From positions 372,001-436,000 of the forward strand of contig NZ_CP027228.1 in the NCBI RefSeq assembly GCF_002998925.1: a stretch of DNA of 64,000 nucleotides, read 5' to 3'. Origin of the DNA: Mogibacterium diversum (lineage in GTDB: Bacteria; Bacillota; Clostridia; Peptostreptococcales; Anaerovoracaceae). This document shows, in pieces, positions 49,480 through 57,321 of this stretch. Position 1 is the first letter of the stretch. Each line of letters opens with the position of its first letter. Below the pieces are notes generated by a model. The model made no database searches. It was not told where the DNA came from and saw only the letters and a program-made list of their open reading frames with translations. The translations under genes and the position numbers were made by a program.

Positions 49480-50529
49480 ATGAGACTAGAAGATTTTGAT
49501 TACGAGCTTCCGAGAGAGCTAATCGCCCAGACACCGTCGCTAAAAAGGGATGAGTGTAGGCTGATGGTGCTCGATAGAGCTAAGAATACGATAGAGCATA
49601 GACATTTCTACGATATTCTAGAGTACCTGCATGAAGGCGACTGTCTTGTCGTAAATGATTCGAGGGTAATTCCTGCAAGACTGTACGGAATCAAAGAGAA
49701 GACGGGTGCACATATAGAGCTACTTCTTATCAAACGCCTAGAGGGTGATAAGTGGGAGAGCCTTGTTAAGCCTGGAAAGAGACTTAAGGAAGGCGATACT
49801 GTGGTTCTAGATGAGAACAAGCTTTTTAAGGCGAACATCTTAGGTTTTAAAGACAAAGAAAACGGAACACGTATAATAGAGTTCGAATACGAAGGTATAT
49901 TTATGGAACGCCTCGAAGAAATTGGAAGTATGCCACTTCCACCGTATATCGAGCGAGACGCGGAAAATGACGATAAGGAGAGATATCAGACCGTATACAG
50001 CAAGGTGGATGGGTCTGTGGCTGCTCCGACGGCAGGTCTTCATTTTACAGATGAACTACTTGAGAAGGTGAGGGAAAAAGGCGTCGAAATCGCGTACGTA
50101 ACACTTCATGTCGGCATCGGAACCTTTAGACCGGTCAAGGTGGATAATATCGAGGACCACAAGATGCATTTTGAGGAATACACCATAGCCCCTGAGACGG
50201 CTGAAACCATAAACCGAGCAATTAGAGAGGGCAGGAGGGTTATATCCGTTGGCACGACCTCTACGAGAACTCTTGAGAGTGCTGCAAAGCAGGTTGACGG
50301 TGTGTGGCAGATTGAGAGCGGACATAGCAGCACAGGGATATTCATTTATCCGGGGTATAAATATAAGGTCGTGGATGGACTTATTACAAATTTCCACCTT
50401 CCAAAGTCGACTCTGATCATGCTTGTCTCGGCGCTATACGATAGGGAGCACATTATTGCGGCTTATGAAGAGGCTGTGCGTGAGAGATATAAGTTCTTTA
50501 GCTACGGCGATGCGATGTTTATAAAGTAG
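49480..50529 (+). CDS. queA: tRNA preQ1(34) S-adenosylmethionine ribosyltransferase-isomerase
   Basis: QueA converts preQ1 in the tRNA wobble position to epoxyqueuosine using SAM. At 349 residues it has family length. The opening DFDYELPRELIAQTP, the LHVGIGTFRPVKV region (about 207-219) and the HLPKSTLIMLVSAL segment (about 306-319) are diagnostic. Followed nine bases later by tgt, the enzyme acting just before it. Confidence 0.97.
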   Translation: MRLEDFDYELPRELIAQTPSLKRDECRLMVLDRAKNTIEHRHFYDILEYLHEGDCLVVNDSRVIPARLYGIKEKTGAHIELLLIKRLEGDKWESLVKPGKRLKEGDTVVLDENKLFKANILGFKDKENGTRIIEFEYEGIFMERLEEIGSMPLPPYIERDAENDDKERYQTVYSKVDGSVAAPTAGLHFTDELLEKVREKGVEIAYVTLHVGIGTFRPVKVDNIEDHKMHFEEYTIAPETAETINRAIREGRRVISVGTTSTRTLESAAKQVDGVWQIESGHSSTGIFIYPGYKYKVVDGLITNFHLPKSTLIMLVSALYDREHIIAAYEEAVRERYKFFSYGDAMFIK

Positions 50530-50538
50530 GAGTTTGAG

Positions 50539-51696
50539 ATGAAAGAATCACTTAGTTTTGAGCTAATAAAAAAGGACGCTCGCACTGGAGCAAGGCGCGG
50601 CAGGATTACGACACCTCACGGTACTATTGAGACGCCCGTATTCATGCCGGTTGGCACTCAGGCTACGGTAAAGGCGATGAAGCCTGAAGATGTTGAAAAG
50701 ACAGGTGCGGAGATTATACTTGGAAATACTTATCATCTATACCTTAGACCTGGTGAGGACATCGTCCGTGAAGCTGGTGGGTTACATAAGTTCATGAACT
50801 GGCATCGTCCTATCCTTACAGATAGTGGTGGTTTTCAGGTATTTTCGCTTGGAAAATTCCGCAAGATAACCGAGGAAGGGGCTAAGTTTAAATCATACAT
50901 AGATGGCTCATCTCATATGATGACCCCAGAGAGCTCGGTCGAAGTGCAGACGGCGCTGGGTTCAGATATCATGATGGCGTTCGATGAATGTGTTGCATAT
51001 CCTGCTGAAAAGAAGTATGTCGCTAGATCTCTAGAGCGCACTACAAGATGGCTTAGACGCTGCGACGATCACCACAGGAGGCTAGAGGCTAAATCCGCTA
51101 TGGAAACAGGCGCTGATACTATGAAGCAGGCGCTTTTTGGAATCATGCAGGGCGGAATGTTCAAGGATCTTCGAGAACTAAGCGCAAAGCAAATTACGGA
51201 GATAGACCTGCCTGGTTATGCAATCGGCGGATTGTCCGTCGGTGAGCCAAAGGAAATCATGCTCGATGTACTTGATGACTGCGTCGACCTACTACCTGAA
51301 GATAAGCCAAGATACCTTATGGGGGTTGGAACCCCAGATTACCTGTTCGAAAGTGTTGAGCGAGGAGTCGACATGTTCGACTGTGTACTGCCAACAAGGC
51401 TAGCAAGGCATGGCATGGCGATGACGAGCAGAGGTAAAATCAATATCAAGAATGCTGCATTTGCAAGGGATTTCAGCACTTTAGATCCAGATTGTGATTG
51501 CTATTGCTGCAGAAATTATTCGCGTGCATATTTAAGGCATCTATTTAAGAATGATGAGATACTGTGCTCGATGTTGCTATCAGAACACAATATTCATTTC
51601 TTGGTAAATATGATGAAAAACATCAGAAAAGCAATTGAGGAGGATAGGTTCCTAGAGTATAAGAGGGAATTCTATAACAAATATGGAGAATTTTAA
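50539..51696 (+). CDS. tgt: tRNA-guanine transglycosylase
   Basis: Tgt swaps guanine 34 for preQ1 in tRNAs with GUN anticodons. The 385-residue protein shows the catalytic Asp in TDSGGFQVFSL (about 93-103), the second Asp in VDMFDCVLPTRLARHG, and the zinc site with CDCYCC and a later His. Start ATG with AGGAG. It forms a two-step queuosine unit with queA; the preQ1 synthesis genes are not in the window. Confidence 0.97.
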   Translation: MKESLSFELIKKDARTGARRGRITTPHGTIETPVFMPVGTQATVKAMKPEDVEKTGAEIILGNTYHLYLRPGEDIVREAGGLHKFMNWHRPILTDSGGFQVFSLGKFRKITEEGAKFKSYIDGSSHMMTPESSVEVQTALGSDIMMAFDECVAYPAEKKYVARSLERTTRWLRRCDDHHRRLEAKSAMETGADTMKQALFGIMQGGMFKDLRELSAKQITEIDLPGYAIGGLSVGEPKEIMLDVLDDCVDLLPEDKPRYLMGVGTPDYLFESVERGVDMFDCVLPTRLARHGMAMTSRGKINIKNAAFARDFSTLDPDCDCYCCRNYSRAYLRHLFKNDEILCSMLLSEHNIHFLVNMMKNIRKAIEEDRFLEYKREFYNKYGEF

Positions 51697-52852
51697 GATC
51701 TGTCCGATCTCCGAGCACTGCGGAGGATGTCTGTATCAGGGTGTCTCATATGAAGAGCAGCGCGCGGAGAAGGAAAATATAATCAGAGAGCAGCTGACGA
51801 GGCGCAAGGTCGACGATTCTGTATTCTGTGGTCTAGTTCCGGCTCTCTCAGAATACAGATATAGAAATAAGATGGAGTATACGTTCGGCGACCTTGAAAT
51901 CGGTGGTGAACTTACCCTAGGTATGCACAAGAAGAGACACTTCATGTCGATTGTTACATGCGACGAATGTCAACTGGTTCCTATGGACTTCAACAGGGTG
52001 CTTCGTGCAACACTTGATTTCTGTGTAGAAAAAGGATATTCGTTCTATCATAAGAAATCGCATCAAGGTCTTCTTCGTAATCTCGTAGTTCGTCACGGAG
52101 TAAAGACTAATGAGCTGCTAGTTAACATAGTTACAAGCAGTGAAGATGGATTTGATGAACAAGCTTACCTTGATATGCTGCTAGGACTTAAGCTAGATAA
52201 TGAGCTTATCGGTGTTATGCGCACGTTCAATGATAGCCTAGCAGATGCCGTAATCAACGAAGGAGTAAAAATTCTATTTGGCCGTGATTACTACAACGAG
52301 GAAATTCTCGGGCTAAAGTTTAAGGTAAATGCCTTTTCATTCTTCCAAACTAATATCGAAGCGGTTGAAAGATTGTATAGCGAAGCGCTTGCGCTAATTC
52401 CGGAACTTGACTCAAAAGTCGTATACGACCTGTACTGCGGAACTGGGACCATTTCTCAGCTTATGGCATCTAAAGCCAAGAAGGTGTACGGAATTGAGAT
52501 AGTGCAGGATTCAGTTGATGCAGCAATTGATAATGCCAAGATGAATAATATAGATAACTGTCATTTTATCTGCGGCGACGTTAAAGCGAAGCTTGATGAG
52601 GTGACTGAGAAACCCGATATGATAGTTGTGGATCCACCACGAATGGGAATGCACGACAAGGTAGTGGAGATGCTGTCTAGCTACGGCATAGAACAGATTC
52701 TCTATATCTCATGTAATCCTAATACCATGGCGATGAATTTGGAGAAGTTCTCTGAGCTGGGGTACGAGCCTGTGGTGATGAAGGCGTATGATAATTTTCC
52801 GAAGACGAAGCATGTGGAGTCGGTAACACTACTTTCACGAACTACTCTATAG
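51683..52852 (+). CDS. RNA (uracil-5-)-methyltransferase, TrmA/RlmD family with Fe-S cluster
   Basis: A 389-residue class I SAM methyltransferase acting on uracil in rRNA or tRNA. Cysteines near the N terminus (CPISEHCGGC, Cys7, Cys13, Cys16) and CDEC near 91-94 form the [4Fe-4S] site seen in RlmD. SAM motif DLYCGTGTIS is near 250, DPPRMGMH near 314 and the nucleophile Cys in YISCNPNT near 340. The N-terminal TRAM domain common in RlmD-type enzymes is absent. It overlaps tgt by 14 bases. Which uracil it methylates cannot be read from sequence. Confidence 0.85.
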   Translation: MENFKICPISEHCGGCLYQGVSYEEQRAEKENIIREQLTRRKVDDSVFCGLVPALSEYRYRNKMEYTFGDLEIGGELTLGMHKKRHFMSIVTCDECQLVPMDFNRVLRATLDFCVEKGYSFYHKKSHQGLLRNLVVRHGVKTNELLVNIVTSSEDGFDEQAYLDMLLGLKLDNELIGVMRTFNDSLADAVINEGVKILFGRDYYNEEILGLKFKVNAFSFFQTNIEAVERLYSEALALIPELDSKVVYDLYCGTGTISQLMASKAKKVYGIEIVQDSVDAAIDNAKMNNIDNCHFICGDVKAKLDEVTEKPDMIVVDPPRMGMHDKVVEMLSSYGIEQILYISCNPNTMAMNLEKFSELGYEPVVMKAYDNFPKTKHVESVTLLSRTTL

Positions 52853-52865
52853 TTCGTGAAAGTAG
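52829..52865 (+). other. 16-bp perfect hairpin across the methyltransferase stop codon
   Basis: CTACTTTCACGAACTA (52829-52844) pairs perfectly with TAGTTCGTGAAAGTAG (52850-52865) around CTCTA. The stop codon lies in the right arm, and the first tandem-repeat unit begins at the arm's end. No T-run follows. Confidence 0.6.
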
Positions 52866-53406
52866 ATGTATCACCCACGCAAGGCACGCCAAAGAAAACG
52901 AGCAAGGCGAAGTTTGATTTGTTGCGGGCTACTGCGGAGTCATAATACTAAAAACTAGTATCAGAACTGCAAACTAAAAGCTGGTACTGCCCACGCGACA
53001 GCTGTCCAAGAGCTAGGAGCGAGGCGACGTTGCGATTGGAGACAGCGAACCGCGGAAGCCAGAACATAGTCACGAGCTAGAAAGTAGCGAAGTAGAAGTA
53101 GATGTACGTCTCACGCAAGGCACGCCAAAGAAAACGAGCGAAGTGAAGTTTGATTTGTAGCGGGCTACTGCGGAGGCATAATAAAAAAACTAGTATCAGA
53201 AATGCAAACTAAAAACTGGTACTGCCCACGCGACAGCTGTCCAAGAGCAAGGAGCGAGGCGACGTTGCGATTGGAGACAGCGAACCGCGGAAGCCAGAAC
53301 ATAGGAACGAGCTACAAAGTAGCGAAGTAGAAGCAGATGTACGTCCTATGCAAGGCACGCCAAAGAAAACGAGCGAAGTGAAGTTTGATTTGTAGCGGGC
53401 TACTGC
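52863..53406. repeat. 235-bp tandem repeat array, two and a third units
   Basis: Unit 1 is 52863-53097, unit 2 is 53098-53332, and unit 3 begins at 53333 but stops at about 53406. Landmarks recur exactly 235 bp apart, for example GTAGATGTA at 52863 and 53098 and GCAAACTAAAA at 52969 and 53204. The units are clearly richer in GC than the genome, with GCACGCCAAAGAAAACGAGC and GCGACAGCTGTCC blocks. I see no reading frame under selection on either strand. The later part of a unit reappears at 56258-56375, so the array has been split by an insertion. Confidence 0.85.
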
Positions 53407-53411
53407 TGACT

Positions 53412-53520
53412 GAGGGTGTGTCAAAACCACAATGACAATCAAGATTAAAATAAAATGTAGAAAACTAAGGCTTATTCTAAGTCTATCGTTAAAAGGTATC
53501 GGTAGTTTGGAATAAGCCTT
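53412..53520. mobile_element. IS-like end with 14-bp inverted hairpin
   Basis: Directly after the broken repeat unit, GAGGGTGTGTCAAAA (53412-53426) resembles the terminal inverted repeat of IS1182/ISL3-like elements. A hairpin of 14-bp arms (53467-53480 and 53507-53520, one G-T pair) follows. No transposase gene remains. This is a remnant call from sequence resemblance only. Confidence 0.4.
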
Positions 53521-53593
53521 GTTATTTGAGAGGAAATAAGGTTGAGTGGGAACATATCTGTAGAAAAGAGGTTACACTAGAGAAATGTGAGTA

Positions 53594-53855
53594 AACAAGA
53601 ATACCGAGTACGATGCAATTGCAAATGAGATTGATGCTCAAGTGGAAAGAAGGCATCAATTGTAACCAGGGATGCCGAACAGGAAATGTTAAAAAGTGAA
53701 ACGATGAGATCCTACAGTTACTACAGACACAGATAAACCGTGTTACGGAGTATGATGAGTAGATGGTAAAAAGGCTTATCGAGATGATTACGGTTTTTGA
53801 TGACAAGCTTATCTTTGAATGTAAATCCGGCATGATGTTTGAACTTAAGAGATAA
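53594..53855 (+). pseudogene. Decayed C-terminal part of a large serine recombinase
   Basis: Three fragments in different frames read like the end of the large serine recombinases of Firmicutes mobile elements: a coiled stretch EYDAIANEIDAQVERR (from about 53606), RDAEQEMLK in another frame, and EYDE-stop-MVKRLIEMITVFDDKLIF followed by a short tail ending in FELKR before a stop at 53853-53855. Stops and frameshifts break it and the catalytic N-terminal domain is missing. It marks the left side of the DNA inserted in the repeat array. Confidence 0.65.
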
Positions 53856-53935
53856 TTGAATATAGAATATGATGCGGACACCTTGTAGTAATGCAGGGTG
53901 TTTTGTCATTTATAGAAAATTTATAGTTAGATATA

Positions 53936-53964
53936 TTGATAAGTATAAATGTATTTGATATGAT
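53936..53964 (+). promoter_or_regulatory. arsR promoter with overlapping direct repeats
   Basis: TTGATA (53936-53941) and TATGAT (53959-53964) are 17 bp apart. A direct repeat TGATAAGT(A/G)TAAAT begins at 53937 and 53961, covering both elements, and is a plausible ArsR binding site. The start codon is at 53996. Confidence 0.6.
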
Positions 53965-53995
53965 AAGTGTAAATTTACAGGAAGGAGTGGATACT

Positions 53996-54307
53996 ATGAG
54001 TTATAAAGAAGATGTTCGTATGATTAAGGCTTTGGCAGATGAAAATAGACTTCGTATTTTGGAATGTTTGCATCACGGAGAAAAATGTGCCTGCGTTATA
54101 CTTGAAGAGTTATCCATTACCCAATCGACTCTTTCTCATCATATGAAATTGCTTTGCGACTGTAGGCTTGTCGATTCTAGAAAAGATGGGCGATGGATGC
54201 ACTACTCAATTTCAGAGGAAGGGAAAAAACGTTTTAAGGATATGTTTTCTTACTATCTTGAAACCACGGATTCAGATGGTGGATGCAGCTGCGATAAGTG
54301 CGAATAA
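53996..54307 (+). CDS. ArsR/SmtB family metal-responsive repressor
   Basis: A 103-residue winged-helix repressor. The recognition helix region LEELSITQSTLSHHMKLL (about 36-53) is typical. Two cysteines in CAC (31 and 33) correspond to the arsenite/antimonite-binding CVC pair of ArsR; more cysteines occur at 54, 56, 97, 99 and 102, so the C-terminal tail may bind metal too. I start at ATG 53996 with AGGAAGGAG; the in-frame reading to 53936 would begin inside the promoter. It probably controls the three genes downstream and its own promoter. Confidence 0.88.
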   Translation: MSYKEDVRMIKALADENRLRILECLHHGEKCACVILEELSITQSTLSHHMKLLCDCRLVDSRKDGRWMHYSISEEGKKRFKDMFSYYLETTDSDGGCSCDKCE

Positions 54308-54394
54308 TATATATTAGGCAATCAGTAAGATTGCCTTTCTCTTAAACAAACACATTGATATATGTAAAACTATAAAACAATAAGGAGGTCAGAT

Positions 54395-55408
54395 ATGCAA
54401 TTCTTAAGTGAGTTTTGGATGTTTATTCAAGACCAAGTTCTAGGAATGAAGTGGCTTAGTACATTGATAGGACAGTTCTTAAACTTTTTTGGTCTTGATA
54501 CATCTGGGAAGATTGGAGGCAGTGTTCAATTTTTTATCTATGATGTGATAAAAATTATTTTCTTGCTCTGTGTACTGATTTTTATCATCAGTTACATCCA
54601 GAGTTTCTTTCCACCAGAAAGAACTAAGAAGATACTTGGAAGATTTCATGGAATCGGTGCAAACATCATAGCTGCATTATTAGGAACCGTTACACCGTTT
54701 TGCTCTTGTTCATCCATCCCACTATTTATTGGATTTACAAGTGCCGGATTACCATTAGGAGTTACATTCAGTTTCCTTATTTCGTCTCCAATGGTAGACC
54801 TTGGTTCGCTGGTACTCTTGATGAGTATCTTTGGAACTAAAGTGGCAGTGGTTTATGTGTTGCTCGGTCTTGTGATTGCAGTTGTAGGAGGAACACTTAT
54901 CGAAAAACTTCACCTTGAAAATCAGGTAGAAGAATTTATAAGAAATGCAAAGCAAATCGATATTCCACAGGAAGAACTAATGGTTAAAGAAAGAATAAAA
55001 TATGCGTGGGAGCAGGTTGTTGAAACATTTAAAAAAGTCTTCCCATATATTCTTGTTGGTGTTGGAATAGGAGCTTTTATTCACAACTGGATACCGGAAG
55101 ATGTTATAGTGAGATTTCTTGGTACTGGTAATCCATTTGGTGTCATTATTGCCACAATTGCAGGAGTTCCGATGTATGCAGATATCTTCGGATGCATTCC
55201 TATTGCAGAAGCACTGCTTGCTAAAGGGGCAAGGTTGGGCGTTGTGTTGGCTTTTATGATGGGAGTAACCACACTATCTCTTCCATCAATTATTATGCTG
55301 AAAAAGGCAATCAAACCAAAACTTTTAGGTCTGTTCATTGGAATCTGTACCGTAGGAATTATTATTGTTGGTTATGCATTTAATGCATTTCAATATTTAC
55401 TTGTTTAA
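54395..55408 (+). CDS. PF03773-type permease (ArsP-like efflux protein)
   Basis: A 337-residue membrane protein with about eight helices in two halves. The TPFCSCSSIPLFIGFTSAG segment (about 108-126) with its Cys pair and the second-half GVPMYADIFGCIPIAEALL segment (about 257-275) identify the PF03773 permease family, which includes ArsP, an exporter of organic arsenicals, and other metal-linked permeases. A cytoplasmic loop lies near 175-205. It is followed 15 bases later by the thioredoxin-like gene and controlled by the upstream ArsR. The precise substrate is inferred. Confidence 0.82.
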   Translation: MQFLSEFWMFIQDQVLGMKWLSTLIGQFLNFFGLDTSGKIGGSVQFFIYDVIKIIFLLCVLIFIISYIQSFFPPERTKKILGRFHGIGANIIAALLGTVTPFCSCSSIPLFIGFTSAGLPLGVTFSFLISSPMVDLGSLVLLMSIFGTKVAVVYVLLGLVIAVVGGTLIEKLHLENQVEEFIRNAKQIDIPQEELMVKERIKYAWEQVVETFKKVFPYILVGVGIGAFIHNWIPEDVIVRFLGTGNPFGVIIATIAGVPMYADIFGCIPIAEALLAKGARLGVVLAFMMGVTTLSLPSIIMLKKAIKPKLLGLFIGICTVGIIIVGYAFNAFQYLLV

Positions 55409-55423
55409 CAGGAGGAAAAGACT

Positions 55424-55834
55424 ATGTCATTATTTGGATTAGGAAAGAAAAAAGAAGAAGCTAAGGTAGAGTTAGCTTGTGCCTGTAATGGAGAAGTAGC
55501 TACTTATGAAGCATCATCATGTTGCTGTGGCGGTCAACAAGTAGAAAACTGTTGTGGTGGAGACAATAAGGTTACAAGCATTAAGGTTCTTGGTGCTGGG
55601 TGTAAAAGCTGTCATGATCAGTATGAAAATGTTAAAAAGGCCATTGAAGAACTAGGGTTAGAAATTGAAGTAGAATATATCACAGATATGGAAAAAGTTA
55701 TGGCTTACGGTGTTATGAGTATGCCTGCCATTGTTGTGAATGAAACAGTTGCTTCAATGGGGAAAGTATTAAAGAGTGCTGAAGTAATTAAGCTGCTTGG
55801 AAGTTGGGATTTTAATGGTAAAGAAAAAGAGTGA
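55424..55834 (+). CDS. Small redox protein (MTH895-type thioredoxin) with Cys-rich N-terminal arm
   Basis: A 136-residue protein. Residues 50-130 form the MTH895/TM0996-type thioredoxin-glutaredoxin fold, with the active site GAGCKSC (Cys60, Cys63) and the cis-Pro region SMPAIVVNE. Unusual is the N-terminal arm, residues 17-48, with Cys19, Cys21, Cys33-Cys34-Cys35 and Cys43-Cys44 in CCCGG and CCGG clusters, suggesting soft-metal or arsenic binding. Genes of this family often follow PF03773 permeases in arsenic-type operons. It overlaps the acr3 remnant by 20 bases. Confidence 0.8.
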   Translation: MSLFGLGKKKEEAKVELACACNGEVATYEASSCCCGGQQVENCCGGDNKVTSIKVLGAGCKSCHDQYENVKKAIEELGLEIEVEYITDMEKVMAYGVMSMPAIVVNETVASMGKVLKSAEVIKLLGSWDFNGKEKE

Positions 55835-56087
55835 AGGAATTAATTTTTTCCAAAAGTATCTTACAATCTGGGTATTTATATGTATGGTAGTTGGAGTAAT
55901 CATTGGTAAGTTATTACCGACCATACCAAACGCACTAGGTAATCTTGAAATATCTGGGATATCGATTCCGATTGCAATACTTATCTGGATTATGATTTAT
56001 CCAATGATGCTTAAGGTGGATTTTCAGAGTATTAAACAAGTGGGAAAGAATCCTAAAGGACTTTTCATTACATGGATTACAAATTGA
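55815..56087 (+). pseudogene. Truncated ACR3 arsenite efflux gene
   Basis: The 90 residues match only the N terminus of ACR3 (arsenite exporter, normally about 350 residues): FFQKYLTIWVFICMVVGV and ILIWIMIYPMMLKVDF are diagnostic. The reading stops at a TGA (56085-56087), where the family has Trp, and sequence beyond does not continue the family, so a deletion or recombination removed the rest. Just two membrane helices remain, making function unlikely. The lost part ends near the repeat fragment at 56258. Confidence 0.75.
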
Positions 56088-56257
56088 CGGATGCGTCTGG
56101 TGGCTTGCCGTTCTCGCAGAAAGAATGGGATTGGATTTTGAGGATTGTGTAGAATAATTCCTGAATGAACGTTTGACATCCTTGGACATACAGGCAACGT
56201 AGTGTTCATTCGTTTCATGCTGAAGCAGTTACCCGTTTAGTTAAGTCAGGTACTGAC

Positions 56258-56375
56258 GCAAACTAAAAGCTGGTACTGCCCACGCGACAGCTGTCCAAGA
56301 GCAAGGAGCGAGGCGACTTTGCGATTGGAGACAGCGAACCGCGGAAGCCAGAACATAGGAACGAGCTACAAAGTA
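56258..56375. repeat. Detached part of the 235-bp repeat
   Basis: These 118 bp match the second part of unit 2 (53204-53321) from GCAAACTAAAA to GCTACAAAGTA with very few differences. Together with the unit-3 fragment ending at about 53406, it looks like one unit cut by the insert, with about 32 bp lost. Between 56088 and 56257 I see no supported gene. Confidence 0.85.
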
Positions 56376-56577
56376 TAGAAATGCCTTGAAATCAAAGGGG
56401 TTAGTGAAAAATGCATAGACTTGGAAAGAGGGGGTGCATTGAGATTTTAGAGTATTTGGCAATAGTTCTGACACTGGAAATAGGTGGTTGTGGCTGTAGA
56501 ACTGTTTTCTTACTGTCGAGACTATATGACAATTGGCAAAGACGCTTTTTAGTGTTCATATATTTTCTATAGGCAAC
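56376..56577 (+). other. Intergenic stretch before tetR
   Basis: About 200 bp with no recognisable gene or repeat. The sequence changes from the GC-rich repeat to AT-rich DNA here and ends at the tetR promoter. Confidence 0.4.
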
Positions 56578-56625
56578 TTGACGAATATTGAATTTTGATT
56601 TATTATTAAATATAAATTCAGTATT
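56578..56625 (+). promoter_or_regulatory. tetR promoter with flanking operator half-sites
   Basis: TTGACG (56578-56583) and TATTAT (56601-56606) are 17 bp apart. Half-sites AATATTGAATTT (56584-56595) and AAATTCAGTATT (56614-56625) form an inverted pair separated by 18 bp and enclose the -10, so a bound regulator would block it. The same half-site recurs upstream of the ABC operon. Confidence 0.65.
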
Positions 56626-56645
56626 AGGATAGAAAGAGGCGTGCT

Positions 56646-57218
56646 ATGGCACAAGTATTAAAAGAAGAAGTTAGGAATAGAATACTCGAAGCAGCAGAAA
56701 AAGTATTTTATAAAAAGGATTATAGAGGTTCCAAATTAACAGAAATTGCAAAAGAAGCAGATATTCCTGTAGCACTAATTTATACCTATTTCAAAAATAA
56801 GGAAGTTTTGTTTGACGCAGTAGTAAGTTCTGTTTATATAAACTTCGAGTCAGCTTTTAATGAGGAAGAATCTTTGGAAAAAGGTTCTGCTTCTGAAAGA
56901 TTTGATGAGGTTGGAGAAAATTATATTCATGAACTTTTAAAAGAGCGTAAGAAGTTAATTATTTTAATGGATAAAAGCTCAGGTACAAAGCATACAGAAG
57001 CAAAACAAAAACTCATATCGCAAATGCAGGTTCATATTGAAGTAAGTTTAAAAAGACAATCTAAACAGGAATATGATCCAATGCTTGCTCATATTTTAGC
57101 TAGTAACTTTACAGAGGGGCTTCTCGAAATAGCAAGGCACTATCAAAGTGAAAAGTGGGCAAAAGACATGTTAAAACTTATTGCAAGGTGTTACTACAAG
57201 GGCGTGGAATCCCTATAA
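56646..57218 (+). CDS. TetR family transcriptional regulator
   Basis: A 190-residue TetR regulator. The N-terminal helix-turn-helix is clear: RNRILEAAEKVFYKKDYRGSK, then IPVALIYTYFKNKEVLFDAV (about 41-60). The C-terminal ligand domain is variable, as usual. It likely represses itself and the downstream transporter operon, since both control regions share one half-site. A small hairpin after its stop (57234-57258) may act as a weak terminator. Its ligand is unknown. Confidence 0.9.
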   Translation: MAQVLKEEVRNRILEAAEKVFYKKDYRGSKLTEIAKEADIPVALIYTYFKNKEVLFDAVVSSVYINFESAFNEEESLEKGSASERFDEVGENYIHELLKERKKLIILMDKSSGTKHTEAKQKLISQMQVHIEVSLKRQSKQEYDPMLAHILASNFTEGLLEIARHYQSEKWAKDMLKLIARCYYKGVESL

Positions 57219-57271
57219 TTAGCACTAAAAAATAGACTTTGCGTAATCAGCAAAGTCTTACTTTAAACCTT

Positions 57272-57295
57272 AATACTGAATTAAAATTCAATATT
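57272..57295. promoter_or_regulatory. 24-bp palindromic operator of the ABC/ECF operon
   Basis: AATACTGAATT (57272-57282) and AATTCAATATT (57285-57295) are inverted around AA with one mismatch. The half-site is the same as in the tetR promoter. It lies 27 bp before the ABC gene start, so it should overlap the promoter of that operon. Confidence 0.65.
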
Positions 57296-57321
57296 ATTCA
57301 ATTTTGAAAGGAGCGTTGTTC

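Noticed and set aside
52863..53406. CRISPR-like array
   Set aside because: The units are 235 bp, contiguous and similar along their whole length, without short repeats separated by unique spacers.
53209..53881. Minus-strand open frames in the repeat array and the recombinase relic
   Set aside because: The translations follow the repeat period or oppose the recombinase fragments, and none has a start signal.
56088..56257. Possible MazG-like fragment (CVWWLAVLAERMGLDFEDCVE)-type reading near 56094-56155
   Set aside because: Too short, stopped, and the resemblance is not strong enough to call a gene.
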